From: Knufia peltigerae
Taxonomy: Eukaryota > Ascomycota > Eurotiomycetes > Chaetothyriales > Trichomeriaceae
Assembly (NCBI GenBank): GCA_030247855.1
Contig: JAPDRN010000070.1
Coordinates: 121,710 to 185,709, forward strand
Length of the DNA stretch: 64,000 nt
Direction of reading: 5' to 3'
Both the position numbers and the translations under genes were made by a program. The notes beneath the pieces were generated by a model. That model was given only the letters and a program-made list of their open reading frames with translations. It was not told where the DNA came from and did no database searches. How positions within the stretch are numbered: the stretch's first letter is position 1; the number at the start of each line of letters is the position of its first letter. Positions 48,105 through 56,909 of the stretch are shown piece by piece.

Positions 48105-49250
48105 ATGCGCTATGCCATCGTCACCGAAACCTACCCGCCGGAGATCAACGGCGTCGCACTGACCGTGCAGGGCCTGGAGCAGGGATTGCGCGCCGCCGGC
48201 CACGAGGTCGACCTGATCCGCCCACGACAGGCCAGCGAAGCGCTGGAGGCGGCACCGGGCACCCTGCTGGTACCGGGCGCGGCCTTGCCACGCTATCCCG
48301 GCCTGCGCTTCGGCCTGCCGGCACCGATCCGACTGGGCCGGCACTGGCGCCAGCAGCGCCCGGATGCGATCTACGTGGCGACCGAGGGCCCACTGGGCTG
48401 GTCGGCGCTGCGCACCGCACGGCGCCTCGGCATTCCGGTGGCTACCGGATTCCACACCCGCTTCGACGAATACCTGCCCGACTACGGCGTGGCGTGGCTG
48501 CAGTCGGCGGCAATGCGCTGGATGCGCCGCTTCCACAACCAGGCCGACGCGACCCTGGTACCCACCCGCGAACTGCAGGAATTCCTGACCGAGCAGGGTT
48601 TCGAGCGTGTGCGCCTGCTCGCGCGAGCGGTCGACAGCCAGCAGTTCGACCCGTCGCGCCGCGACCCGGCACTGCGCGAGGAATGGGGTATCGATGGCAC
48701 GGGGCTGGCAGCAATCTACGTTGGCCGCATCGCCGCCGAAAAGAACCTCGGCCTGGCGGTGAAGGCCTTCCGCAAGCTGCAGCAGGTGCGCCCGAAAGCA
48801 CGCTTCATCTGGGTCGGCGATGGCCCGGCGCGCGAGAAGCTGGCGCATGAGAATCCCGATTTCATCTTCTGCGGCATCCAGCGCGGCGATGCCCTCGCCC
48901 GCCATTTCGCCAGCGGCGATCTGTTCCTCTTCCCCAGCCGCAGCGAGACATTCGGCAACGTGACTCTGGAAAGCATGGCAAGCGGTCTGGCCACGGTCGC
49001 TTTCGACTACGGCGCGGCCCGCGAGTACCTGCGCAACGGCGAGAACGGTGCGGCAGTGGATGACGACGAGCAGTTCGTGCAGGCAGCAGTACAACTGGCT
49101 GCCGATGACGCCCTGCGCCGCGAACTGGGTGGCAACGCGGCACGGGCGATGAAGCGGCTGCACCCACAGCAGGTGGTGGCGGAGTTCGAGAGCCTGTTGG
49201 CGGAACTGGCCAGCGCGCGGAGGAGCGGACATGCGCACCACGCCGCTTGA
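48105..49250 (+). CDS. Glycosyltransferase family 4 (GDP-mannose mannosyltransferase-like)
   Basis: A 381-residue GT-B glycosyltransferase. It has the acceptor loop TETYPPEINGVALTV, FHTRFDEYLPDYG, the donor start YVGRIAAEKNLGLAVKAF and the donor motif SRSETFGNVTLESMASGL. It resembles the MgtA-type alpha-mannosyltransferases that act on diacylglycerol-like acceptors in other bacteria. It overlaps the PAP2 phosphatase by 20 bases, so both probably work on one lipid-linked glycan or glycolipid. The exact product is unknown. Confidence 0.9.
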   Translation: MRYAIVTETYPPEINGVALTVQGLEQGLRAAGHEVDLIRPRQASEALEAAPGTLLVPGAALPRYPGLRFGLPAPIRLGRHWRQQRPDAIYVATEGPLGWSALRTARRLGIPVATGFHTRFDEYLPDYGVAWLQSAAMRWMRRFHNQADATLVPTRELQEFLTEQGFERVRLLARAVDSQQFDPSRRDPALREEWGIDGTGLAAIYVGRIAAEKNLGLAVKAFRKLQQVRPKARFIWVGDGPAREKLAHENPDFIFCGIQRGDALARHFASGDLFLFPSRSETFGNVTLESMASGLATVAFDYGAAREYLRNGENGAAVDDDEQFVQAAVQLAADDALRRELGGNAARAMKRLHPQQVVAEFESLLAELASARRSGHAHHAA

Positions 49251-49770
49251 ACTGCTGGCCGGCCGCGAAGCACGGTTGTGCCGCCGTGCCAACCACTACT
49301 GCCGACGTCGCCGCGTGCGGCGCGTCTTTTCGATCATCAGCCGGCTCGGCGATGGCGTGTTCTGGTACGTGTTGATGGGCGCACTGGTACTCATTGATGG
49401 CTTCGACGGCCTGCGCGCATCGGTGCACATGGCCGCCACCGGGCTGGCCGCGCTGCTGCTGTACAAGGGGCTGAAGCGCTGGACCCGGCGACCACGGCCG
49501 TACGCGGCCGACCTGCGTATCCGTGCCTGGGTGGCGCCGCTGGATGAGTTCAGTTTCCCGTCCGGCCATACCCTGCACGCGGTGTCGTTCACCATCGTCG
49601 CGCTGGCCTACTACCCCTGGCTGGCACCGCTGCTGGTGCCGTTCACCTTCGGCGTGGGCCTGTCACGCGTAGTACTGGGCCTGCACTACCCGAGTGACGT
49701 TCTGGCCGCCACCGGCATCGCGGCACTGCTGGCCTCGGCCAGCCTGGCTTGGCTGCCGTTGCCGGTGTGA
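49231..49770 (+). CDS. PAP2 family lipid phosphatase
   Basis: A 179-residue membrane phosphatase. The three PAP2 motifs are KGLKRWTRRPRPY, PSGHTLHA and SRVVLGLHYPSD. About four to five hydrophobic helices are present. Likely substrates are phosphatidate, undecaprenyl diphosphate or similar lipid phosphates. It is translationally coupled to the glycosyltransferase and 59 bases before lpxH. Confidence 0.9.
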   Translation: MRTTPLELLAGREARLCRRANHYCRRRRVRRVFSIISRLGDGVFWYVLMGALVLIDGFDGLRASVHMAATGLAALLLYKGLKRWTRRPRPYAADLRIRAWVAPLDEFSFPSGHTLHAVSFTIVALAYYPWLAPLLVPFTFGVGLSRVVLGLHYPSDVLAATGIAALLASASLAWLPLPV

Positions 49771-49829
49771 TGCACAGCGACTGCGCAGGGCCCTGCGCTA
49801 CCGGCAAAGCGATGCCCTAGAATATCCGC

Positions 49830-50576
49830 ATGACCACGCTGTTCATCTCCGATCTGCATCTGGACCCCAGCCGTCCGGCCATCACCGACCTGTTCCTGCG
49901 CTTCCTGCGCGAGGAGGCCCCCGGCGCCGACGCGCTGTACATCCTTGGCGATCTGTTCGAAGCCTGGATCGGTGATGACACGCCCTCGGCCGCAGCCGAT
50001 TCGGTGGCCGATGCACTGAAGGTACTGTCCGACAGCGGCGTGCCGGTCTTCTTCATACGCGGCAATCGAGACTTCCTGCTGGGCGAAGACTATGCCCGCC
50101 GCGCCGGCCTGCGCATCCTGCCGGACCCGTGCATGATCGAGCTGTACGGTCGCCCGGTGCTGCTGCAGCACGGCGACCTGCTGTGCACCGATGACATTCC
50201 CTACCAGCAGTTCCGCGCCCAGACCCGCGATCCTGTCTTCCAGGCGCAGTTCCTGTCGCAGCCGCTGGAAGCGCGCATCGCCTTCGCGCAGAAAGCACGC
50301 GATGCCAGCCAGGCACGCCAGTCGGAAATGAAACAGGGCGACCGTGCGCAGTTTGAAACCGTCACCGACGTCGCCCCGGGCGAAGTGGAAGCCACGTACG
50401 TGCGCCACGGTGTGGACACGATGATCCATGGCCACACCCATCGCCCGGCGATCCACACCCTGCAGGCCGGCGGACGCAGCTGCACCCGCATCGTGCTGGG
50501 GGACTGGTACGAACAGGGCTCGGTGCTGCGCGTGGATGCCAACGGCTGGACCCTGGATACGCTCAGCCGCGACTGA
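49830..50576 (+). CDS. lpxH: UDP-2,3-diacylglucosamine diphosphatase
   Basis: A 248-residue calcineurin-like phosphatase of lipid A synthesis that makes lipid X and UMP. Metal motifs are SDLHLDPSRP, GDLFEAWIGDD, GNRDFLLG, LQHGDLLCTDD and HGHTHRPA. The length and LpxH signature EAWIGDD separate it from LpxG and LpxI. It follows the GT4-PAP2 pair and may share their transcript. Confidence 0.95.
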   Translation: MTTLFISDLHLDPSRPAITDLFLRFLREEAPGADALYILGDLFEAWIGDDTPSAAADSVADALKVLSDSGVPVFFIRGNRDFLLGEDYARRAGLRILPDPCMIELYGRPVLLQHGDLLCTDDIPYQQFRAQTRDPVFQAQFLSQPLEARIAFAQKARDASQARQSEMKQGDRAQFETVTDVAPGEVEATYVRHGVDTMIHGHTHRPAIHTLQAGGRSCTRIVLGDWYEQGSVLRVDANGWTLDTLSRD

Positions 50577-50587
50577 TGGATCGCAGG

Positions 50588-50657
50588 GTGCCAACCAAGG
50601 TTGGCATCTACCAGAGCAGGTGCACCCGCCCGGGTAGACGCCGACCCTGGTCGGCGC
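50588..50657. repeat. SMAG-type pair
   Basis: GTGCCAACCAAGGTTGGCATCTAC (inverted, 50588-50611) and GTAGACGCCGACCCTGGTCGGCG (direct, from 50634) lie between convergent lpxH and the metzincin gene. Confidence 0.8.
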
Positions 50658-50663
50658 TTGGCC

Positions 50664-51917
50664 TCAGCGGAAGGCCGCGATGGTGGCCTTGGTATTGACC
50701 AGCACGCGCTGGTTGTCGGCACTGCTGGCGATGCCCATCGGCACGCCGTTGTAGCTGATGTTCGGATTGGACCAGTAGTTCAGCCGCGGGCAGCCGGCCG
50801 AGCAGTCGTAGGCCATGATCGTGCGCCAGCGCGACCCGCTGGCCGGCTCATAACGATAGCCATGGCCATAGGCATACGGTGACGTGCTCGGATCACTGGC
50901 GATATCGTGACGCGCGCTCTGCAGATGGCCGATTTCATGGGCGAAGGAGTAGTAGCCGGTGGCGCAATCCCAGTACACCGCAGCAAACGCGGTCGATGCA
51001 GTGGAACCGATGCCCGATGCCAGCCCGCAATAGCTGGTGTTGTTGATCAGCAGTACGCCTACGTCGGCAGCGGTGTTGTTGCGGCTGTTGTGGATGCTGT
51101 CCATGTAGCCGTCGCTGGTGCCACGGAAGCGCGACAGGTCGGTGGTGAAATTGCCGGACTCGGTGTAGCTGGTGGTTTCATAGCCGGCCAGCTGCAGGGT
51201 CAGGCCCACGTTGCTGTTGGTGTAGCCCCGGTTGGATTCGGCAACGGCCAACTGCACCAGCGACTGCATGTTGCCACCATAGGCAGCTACTGCAGCGTTG
51301 GTTGCCACCACCAGCACGCGGATGGTCGCCGGACTGCCCGGCGAGGCCTGCGCGGTGCCGAGGCGATCATTGGCCGGCATGGCGATCTTCGGCAACTGGT
51401 TGTAGTCGGCCGGATGGTCGGCCGGCATCCGCGATTCATCCACCTCGACCAGCACGTGGCGATTGCCCAGCGGGCGCAGTCGATACAGTTTGCCGTCCTT
51501 GCGGATCGAGCCGGTGAGGGTATTGCCCGAGCGCACCAAAATCAGCGAATTGCCCGGATCGTCCTGGCCATTGGACGTGGCCGCCTGCAGGCGATCGGAC
51601 GGCGCGCGCAACTGGCCGTACCAGATGCTGCCACCATCGGGCAGCGCTTCGACTTTGCTGCGAACGGCCTGCACCTTCTGCCCGAGCAGCTCGAATTCCA
51701 GCTGCGGCTGCGCGATGGCGGCAGCATCGACACGCACTTCCTGTACGGCGGCGGTGGACGGGGTGGCCAGCAATCGCCCCAGTGCCGGCTCGCTGGTGGC
51801 CGATGCACGGCTGAGCACGGTGACCGGCTCGAACAGCGGCGTCGCGTGGGCGGCCGCCGCTACCGACAATCCCAACAACAGACCACCTGTCGCTCTACCT
51901 ATCGATCTGGACATCAT
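50664..51917 (-). CDS. Secreted zinc metalloprotease (M12/reprolysin-like metzincin)
   Basis: A 417-residue exported metalloprotease. The signal peptide (MMSRSIGRATGGLLLGLSVAAAAHA) is followed by a ~175-residue prodomain. The catalytic domain starts near TIRVLVVATNAAVAAYGG. The extended zinc motif HEIGHLQSARHD gives ligands H327, H331 and H337, with E328 catalytic; a Met-turn IMAYD follows. Cysteines in the C-terminal part (CAT, CSAGCP) may form disulfides. Start 51917 has AAGGAG upstream. It is divergent from the Tle1-like gene. A protein target is unknown. Confidence 0.88.
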   Translation of the reverse strand: MMSRSIGRATGGLLLGLSVAAAAHATPLFEPVTVLSRASATSEPALGRLLATPSTAAVQEVRVDAAAIAQPQLEFELLGQKVQAVRSKVEALPDGGSIWYGQLRAPSDRLQAATSNGQDDPGNSLILVRSGNTLTGSIRKDGKLYRLRPLGNRHVLVEVDESRMPADHPADYNQLPKIAMPANDRLGTAQASPGSPATIRVLVVATNAAVAAYGGNMQSLVQLAVAESNRGYTNSNVGLTLQLAGYETTSYTESGNFTTDLSRFRGTSDGYMDSIHNSRNNTAADVGVLLINNTSYCGLASGIGSTASTAFAAVYWDCATGYYSFAHEIGHLQSARHDIASDPSTSPYAYGHGYRYEPASGSRWRTIMAYDCSAGCPRLNYWSNPNISYNGVPMGIASSADNQRVLVNTKATIAAFR

Positions 51918-52143
51918 CTTGTCGCTCCTTGGAGTGAAGTAGACAGCGTTGATGCAGCACGGCCCGGAGTGCCGGGTTCGGCCATCAGGCCTGCGCAGGG
52001 CGTGTGAATTCAATAGACAAGAGGAATGGAAATCGCGATCTGTGATCGACCGCATCTGCGTTCAGTCAGGTCAAAAGCATCAGTACACTTCGCCAACACG
52101 CGGCTTTCGCGCTACCGTGACGTGGCCACGACAGGGGATGCAC

Positions 52144-53610
52144 ATGGCGCCAGCGCAGCACAGCGGTGAAACAAGGGCTGACCCGGGCCTGCTGCGGATC
52201 GGCCTGTTCTTCGACGGCACCCGCAACAACGCGCACAACCTGGCGCAGGGCCACCGGCAGACGCCGCGACCGCGCCCCGCCCTGCTCCGCGCCGATGATG
52301 ATTCGACCTACCAGAGCCGGTTGACCAGCAGCTACGACAACGGTGCCACCAACGTCGCGCGCCTGCATCAGTTGTATCCGGACAGCCGGCGCACGCCCGG
52401 CAGCGTACCTTCGCTGGCGATCTATGTTGAAGGCGTCGGCACCCGCGATGATGCAGAGGACGACCTGATCGGTCTGGCTTTCGGGATTGGCGCCAGCGGC
52501 GTGCAGGCGAAGGTGCAGCGTGCATTGCAGGTGCTGCTGCCGGCGGCATTGTCGGCTCTTGCGTCGCAGTGGCGCGCGCCCCTGCACAGCGTGCAGCTGG
52601 ATCTGTTCGGCTACTCGCGTGGCGCGGCCTCCGCGCGCGATGTGGCCAACCACCTGCGCGGGTGGGATGCCACGCGCTGGCGGCAGCTGCTGCTGCAGGC
52701 CGGGCTTCCGTGCAGCACCGACTTCGCCCTGCCGCGTCCGACGCTGCGCTTCATCGGCCTGTTCGATACGGTGGTCGCCGTCAACGGCGGCCGCGCCGAC
52801 GAGCACCCCCGCATCGCGCTGCCCGCGGGCATCGCCGAGGCTGTGCTGCAGCTCAGCGCGCGCGATGAGCATCGCCAGCACTATGCGTTGACCACGGTGG
52901 CACCGACCCATCCCGAAATCGCACTGCCCGGCGTGCACGCCAACATCGGAGGTGGCTACGACCAGGTGGAGGAAGGGCCCAAGCTGCTCAGCCGGCCGCG
53001 ACGGCAGCAGCTGCGCCGGCCCGGCGTGGAGGACTACCAGACGCCGCCACTGGCCCTGCTGCAGGCGACGACCGCCTACGCGGAAGCACAGGCCGACGCC
53101 GAACGCTGGCGGCAGCAGCTGGGGTTGAACCCGAAGGAAGTGTGGGTTGATGTCTGGCACCAGTGGCAGCAGCAGCGACGCGCGGGCAGCCGCAGCGTGC
53201 TGATGTCGCCGGTGCTGTATGTCACCGCTGCAGTGGTGCTGCACCGGCGCATCGATTGGCGCTATCAGCTGGTTTCGCTGCAGGTGATGCAGAAGCATGC
53301 CATCGATGCCGGCGTGACCTGGACCGCCGACGCCGCCGAAGTGGCGGGTTGGGAGTTGCCCGGCGCGCTGCAGCCGATCGCGCGCCGCCTGATCGCCGGC
53401 CAGCCACTGACCCCGACGCAGGAAGCGTTGCTGCGTCGCCGCTACCTGATGCAGTCCGCACACTGGAATTTCGATGCGTTGGGCGATACCGCCCTGACCT
53501 ACACCGCCGACGCCGGTGTCAGCGAGTTGCCGTATCGCCCCGGGCCGGGGTTGTTCTACATCAACCGGCCAACGGTGGATGGCAGGCGCGTGGTGTTGCC
53601 GAACGCGTGA
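52144..53610 (+). CDS. DUF2235 / Tle1-like phospholipase-family protein
   Basis: A 488-residue alpha/beta-hydrolase-like protein of the DUF2235 family. The opening LFFDGTRNN is the family signature, and the nucleophile elbow is GYSRGAA with S158 (Tle1 family has G-x-S-x-G variants). The later VHANIGGGY motif fits the histidine/aspartate region. Relatives include the Tle1 antibacterial phospholipases delivered by type VI secretion. No VgrG, PAAR, adaptor or immunity lipoprotein is adjacent. Start 52144 has AGGGG upstream; ATG 52138 is an alternative. No signal peptide. Confidence 0.78.
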   Translation: MAPAQHSGETRADPGLLRIGLFFDGTRNNAHNLAQGHRQTPRPRPALLRADDDSTYQSRLTSSYDNGATNVARLHQLYPDSRRTPGSVPSLAIYVEGVGTRDDAEDDLIGLAFGIGASGVQAKVQRALQVLLPAALSALASQWRAPLHSVQLDLFGYSRGAASARDVANHLRGWDATRWRQLLLQAGLPCSTDFALPRPTLRFIGLFDTVVAVNGGRADEHPRIALPAGIAEAVLQLSARDEHRQHYALTTVAPTHPEIALPGVHANIGGGYDQVEEGPKLLSRPRRQQLRRPGVEDYQTPPLALLQATTAYAEAQADAERWRQQLGLNPKEVWVDVWHQWQQQRRAGSRSVLMSPVLYVTAAVVLHRRIDWRYQLVSLQVMQKHAIDAGVTWTADAAEVAGWELPGALQPIARRLIAGQPLTPTQEALLRRRYLMQSAHWNFDALGDTALTYTADAGVSELPYRPGPGLFYINRPTVDGRRVVLPNA

Positions 53611-53615
53611 ACTGC

Positions 53616-53732
53616 ATCCACGCATGGCGTGGATCTACTGAAAGCGCGCATGGCGTGGATCTACTGGGGTGGCGGGTGGACCTCATCCACCGGGGCACCG
53701 GCCTTGCAGTAGATCCACGCCATGCGTGGATG
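53616..53732. repeat. Three SMAG repeats
   Basis: An inverted copy at 53616-53638, a half copy (GCGCATGGCGTGGATCTAC) at 53645-53663 and a direct copy at 53709-53732, between convergent genes. Confidence 0.88.
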
Positions 53733-53751
53733 ATGGATCAACCGACGCCGG

Positions 53752-54576
53752 TCAACCCGCCTGTTCGATCAAATTGGCCAGCTCGTCGCCATCGAACCCG
53801 GCCAGCAGGCGGGCCTCGAGATTGAACGGCCCGTGCAGATAGCCACCAGCATATTCAACCAGCAATTCCTTGAAACGTGCACGTGGCTCGACGCCGGCGC
53901 GCTCGCAGTACCAGCGGAACCAGCGCGACCCAGCGGCAACGTGTGCAACCTCCTCGCGCAGGATCACTTCCAGCACATCGGCGGTTTCACCGTCGCCGAC
54001 ATTGCGCAGCTTGTCGATCATGCCCGGGGTCACGTCCAGCCCGCGCGCTTCCAGCACGCGCGGCACCAGCGCCATGCGTGCCAGACCATCGTGTGCGGTC
54101 TTCTCGCACATTTCCCACAGGCCGTTATGCGCAGGGAAATCGGCGTACTCATGGCCGTGTGCCAGCAGGCGCTCGCGCAGCAGCATGAAGTGCCGCGATT
54201 CGTCGTCGGCGCAGCTCACCCAGTCGGCATGGAATGCAGCCGGCAGACCGCGAAAGCGGTACACCGCGTCCCAGGCCAGGTCGATCGCATTGAGCTCGAT
54301 ATGGGCAATGGCATGGATGAACGCCGCGCGCCCCTCCACCCCGCCCAGGCCGCGCCGGGGCACTTCACGCGGATGCACCATCAGCAGCTGCGGCGGTCGG
54401 CCCGGCATGCGGATCGGTTCGGCGTCCGGCGCATCCGCCGGCACCTTCAGCCGGCCGGCGCGGAACGCACTGGCGTAGGCCTGGGTCAGTGCGACCTTGC
54501 GCAGGGGATCGGCTTCGGCCAGGCACTGCTGCGCGGCGCGCAGCAGATTGCCGCCGACGTCAGGCACGTCGATCAC
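53752..54576 (-). CDS. DUF455 family ferritin-like protein
   Basis: A 274-residue helical protein. Possible di-metal ligands are seen in HIELNAIDLAWD, DDESRHFMLL and REEVAHVAAG, as in ferritin-like diiron proteins. Biochemical role is unknown. It follows purF by 10 bases. The GTG at 54576 is chosen because GAGG lies 8 bases upstream and it avoids running back into purF; another GTG at 54567 is possible. Confidence 0.82.
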   Translation of the reverse strand: MIDVPDVGGNLLRAAQQCLAEADPLRKVALTQAYASAFRAGRLKVPADAPDAEPIRMPGRPPQLLMVHPREVPRRGLGGVEGRAAFIHAIAHIELNAIDLAWDAVYRFRGLPAAFHADWVSCADDESRHFMLLRERLLAHGHEYADFPAHNGLWEMCEKTAHDGLARMALVPRVLEARGLDVTPGMIDKLRNVGDGETADVLEVILREEVAHVAAGSRWFRWYCERAGVEPRARFKELLVEYAGGYLHGPFNLEARLLAGFDGDELANLIEQAG

Positions 54577-54586
54577 CGCCTGGACC

Positions 54587-56053
54587 TCAGGCGCGGCGCT
54601 TGTGCTTGGCGTCGTCCGAACGCAGCTGCTGGATGCGCTCGAAGTACCCCGGCTCGATGCCCGTCGGGTAATGGCCGTTGAAGCACGAGGAATCAAAGTT
54701 GCGCAGCGCCGGATTGCCTTCGCTCACCGCCGCTTCCATGTCTTCGATGTCCTGGTAGATCAGCCAGTCGCAGCCCAGGTGCGCTTCGATTTCCTCGATG
54801 CTGCGGTTGTGCGCGACCAGTTCTTCAGCGGCCGGCATGTCGATGCCGTAGATGTTCGGGTAACGCACCGGCGGCGCGGCGCTGGCCAGGTAGACCTTGC
54901 GTGCGCCGGCGTCACGCGCCATCTGCACGATCTGCTGGCTGGTGGTGCCGCGCACGATCGAGTCGTCCACCAGCAGCACCACGCGGTTGCGGAACTCCAG
55001 GTGGATCGGGTTGAGCTTGCGGCGCACCGATTTCACCCGTTCGCCCTGGCCCGGCATGATGAACGTGCGGCCGATGTAACGGTTCTTGATGAAGCCTTCG
55101 CGGTACTTCACCCCGAGCACGTTGGAGATCTCCAGCGCGGCATCGCGCGAGGTGTCCGGGATCGGGATGATGGTGTCGATGTCGTGGTCCGGGCGCAGGC
55201 GCAGGATCTTCTCGCCCAGCTTGATGCCCATGCGCATGCGCGCCTTGTGCACCGACACGTTGTCGATCATCGAATCGGGGCGTGCGAAGTACACGTACTC
55301 GAAGATGCACGGGGTGTGTTCGGCCGGCTCGGCGCAGATTTCCGAGAACAGCTCACCGCGCGCGGTGATCACCAGCGCTTCGCCCGGCTGCACGTCACGC
55401 ACGCGCTGGAAGCCCAGCACGTCCAGCGCGGCCGACTCGGAGGCCACGATGTATTCGTCACCCTCGGCGTGGCTGCGCTTGCCCAGCACCAGCGGGCGAA
55501 TGCCATGCGGATCGCGGAAAGCGACCAGGCCCAGGCCCAGCACCACGCTGACCACCGCATAGCCGCCCTTGCAGCGGCGGTGCACACCGGCCACCGCGCG
55601 GATGGCGGCTTCCGGGCTGAGCTGGCGCTGCTGTTCCAGTTCATAGGCGAACACGTTCAACAGCACTTCGCTGTCCGAATCGGTATTGACGTTGCGGCGA
55701 TCCTGCTCGAACACCTGCTGGCGCAGGTCCTCGGTGTTGATCAGGTTGCCGTTGTGGGCCAGCGCGATGCCGTACGGCGAATTGACGTAGAACGGCTGTG
55801 CCTCGTCCATGCCTTCCGAACCGGCGGTCGGGTAGCGCACATGGGCGATGCCGACGCTGCCTTCCAGGGTGGACATGGTGCGTGCATCGAAGACATCGCG
55901 GACCAGGCCGGTGGCCTTCTGCACCCGCAGGCGGCTGCCGTTGACGGTGGCGATGCCCGCCGCGTCCTGGCCGCGATGCTGGAGGACGGTCAAGCCGTCA
56001 TACAACTGCCCGGCGACGTTCTGGTTGCCGACGATTCCGACGATGCCACACAT
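54587..56053 (-). CDS. purF: Amidophosphoribosyltransferase
   Basis: A 488-residue PurF catalysing the first committed step of purine synthesis, PRPP plus glutamine to phosphoribosylamine. The class II glutaminase cysteine is C2 (MCGIVGI) with no propeptide. It has RYPTAGSEG-like loop residues and the PRPP site VLLVDDSIVRGTTSQQ. It lies 30 bases after cvpA, the same order as E. coli (folC-dedD-cvpA-purF). Confidence 0.97.
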   Translation of the reverse strand: MCGIVGIVGNQNVAGQLYDGLTVLQHRGQDAAGIATVNGSRLRVQKATGLVRDVFDARTMSTLEGSVGIAHVRYPTAGSEGMDEAQPFYVNSPYGIALAHNGNLINTEDLRQQVFEQDRRNVNTDSDSEVLLNVFAYELEQQRQLSPEAAIRAVAGVHRRCKGGYAVVSVVLGLGLVAFRDPHGIRPLVLGKRSHAEGDEYIVASESAALDVLGFQRVRDVQPGEALVITARGELFSEICAEPAEHTPCIFEYVYFARPDSMIDNVSVHKARMRMGIKLGEKILRLRPDHDIDTIIPIPDTSRDAALEISNVLGVKYREGFIKNRYIGRTFIMPGQGERVKSVRRKLNPIHLEFRNRVVLLVDDSIVRGTTSQQIVQMARDAGARKVYLASAAPPVRYPNIYGIDMPAAEELVAHNRSIEEIEAHLGCDWLIYQDIEDMEAAVSEGNPALRNFDSSCFNGHYPTGIEPGYFERIQQLRSDDAKHKRRA

Positions 56054-56083
56054 GATGCGAGGTCTCCGCTGGGCTGTGCCCAG

Positions 56084-56863
56084 TTACAAGGAAGGTGGCC
56101 GTACCTGGCCAGAGTTGTCGCCGCGTCTGCGGTCGACATTGGCCGGGTCGTCCGGCTCGATGCTGCCCGGTAGTGCTGGGGCGTCCGGGCGCACTTCGGC
56201 CGGATCGTATGCCTCGCCCTGTTCCGCCTTCGCAGGCCGCAGCCATCCGCTGCCCGCCACTATCTGACCGAGTACGCCATTATCGCCTGTCGCCCCCGGC
56301 TTGCCCACTCCGGCGCCGGCGCTCTTGCCCAGCTCCATCAACGCAGATGGGGACAGCGCGTCCATCGGCAAGGCCTTGGGCAGCAGGTCGGTGCCCGGCA
56401 CCTGCCACTGCGGCAGCTTGCTGTTCATCCAGGCCACCGCCGGGTTCAGCACCGGGCGCAGCGCCGAGCCGCGCCAGGACGGTTCGGCGGTAAGTGGGGT
56501 GAAGCCGGCCAGCAACAGCAGCACGGCCGCGATCAGCCCGCCACGCACGGCACCGAGGACCCCGCCCAGCAGGCGGTCCAGGCTGCCCAGCATGTTGCGG
56601 TGGACGATGGCCTTGATGACCATGCCGATCACGGCGACCACGACCATCACGCCGATGCCGACGCTGAGGTAGCCACCGATGAAATGCTCGCCGCCGGGCG
56701 CGGCCGGTGCCGCCCACCAGCGTGCGGCGTCATTGCCGAAGGCGAAGGCCGCCCAGGCGGCCACCAGCCACGATACGGTGCCGATGACGATGCCGACGAA
56801 GCCGCGCAGCAACCCGAGCAGGGTGGAGGCGGCGATCACGATCAGCAGCACCACGTCGATCAT
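56084..56863 (-). CDS. cvpA: CvpA family membrane protein
   Basis: A 259-residue inner-membrane protein, longer than E. coli CvpA (162) because of a polar C-terminal tail (about residues 190-259, rich in proline and aspartate). Four hydrophobic helices span residues 3-125 (IDVVLLIVIAASTLLGLLRG at the start). CvpA affects colicin V production and envelope stress in enterics; the mechanism is unknown. Start 56863 has AAGGAG upstream. Confidence 0.93.
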   Translation of the reverse strand: MIDVVLLIVIAASTLLGLLRGFVGIVIGTVSWLVAAWAAFAFGNDAARWWAAPAAPGGEHFIGGYLSVGIGVMVVVAVIGMVIKAIVHRNMLGSLDRLLGGVLGAVRGGLIAAVLLLLAGFTPLTAEPSWRGSALRPVLNPAVAWMNSKLPQWQVPGTDLLPKALPMDALSPSALMELGKSAGAGVGKPGATGDNGVLGQIVAGSGWLRPAKAEQGEAYDPAEVRPDAPALPGSIEPDDPANVDRRRGDNSGQVRPPSL

Positions 56864-56909
56864 GGCGCCCCGCTCCTTCGGCGGCGCTGGCAACGGGGCT
56901 GCGTACAGG

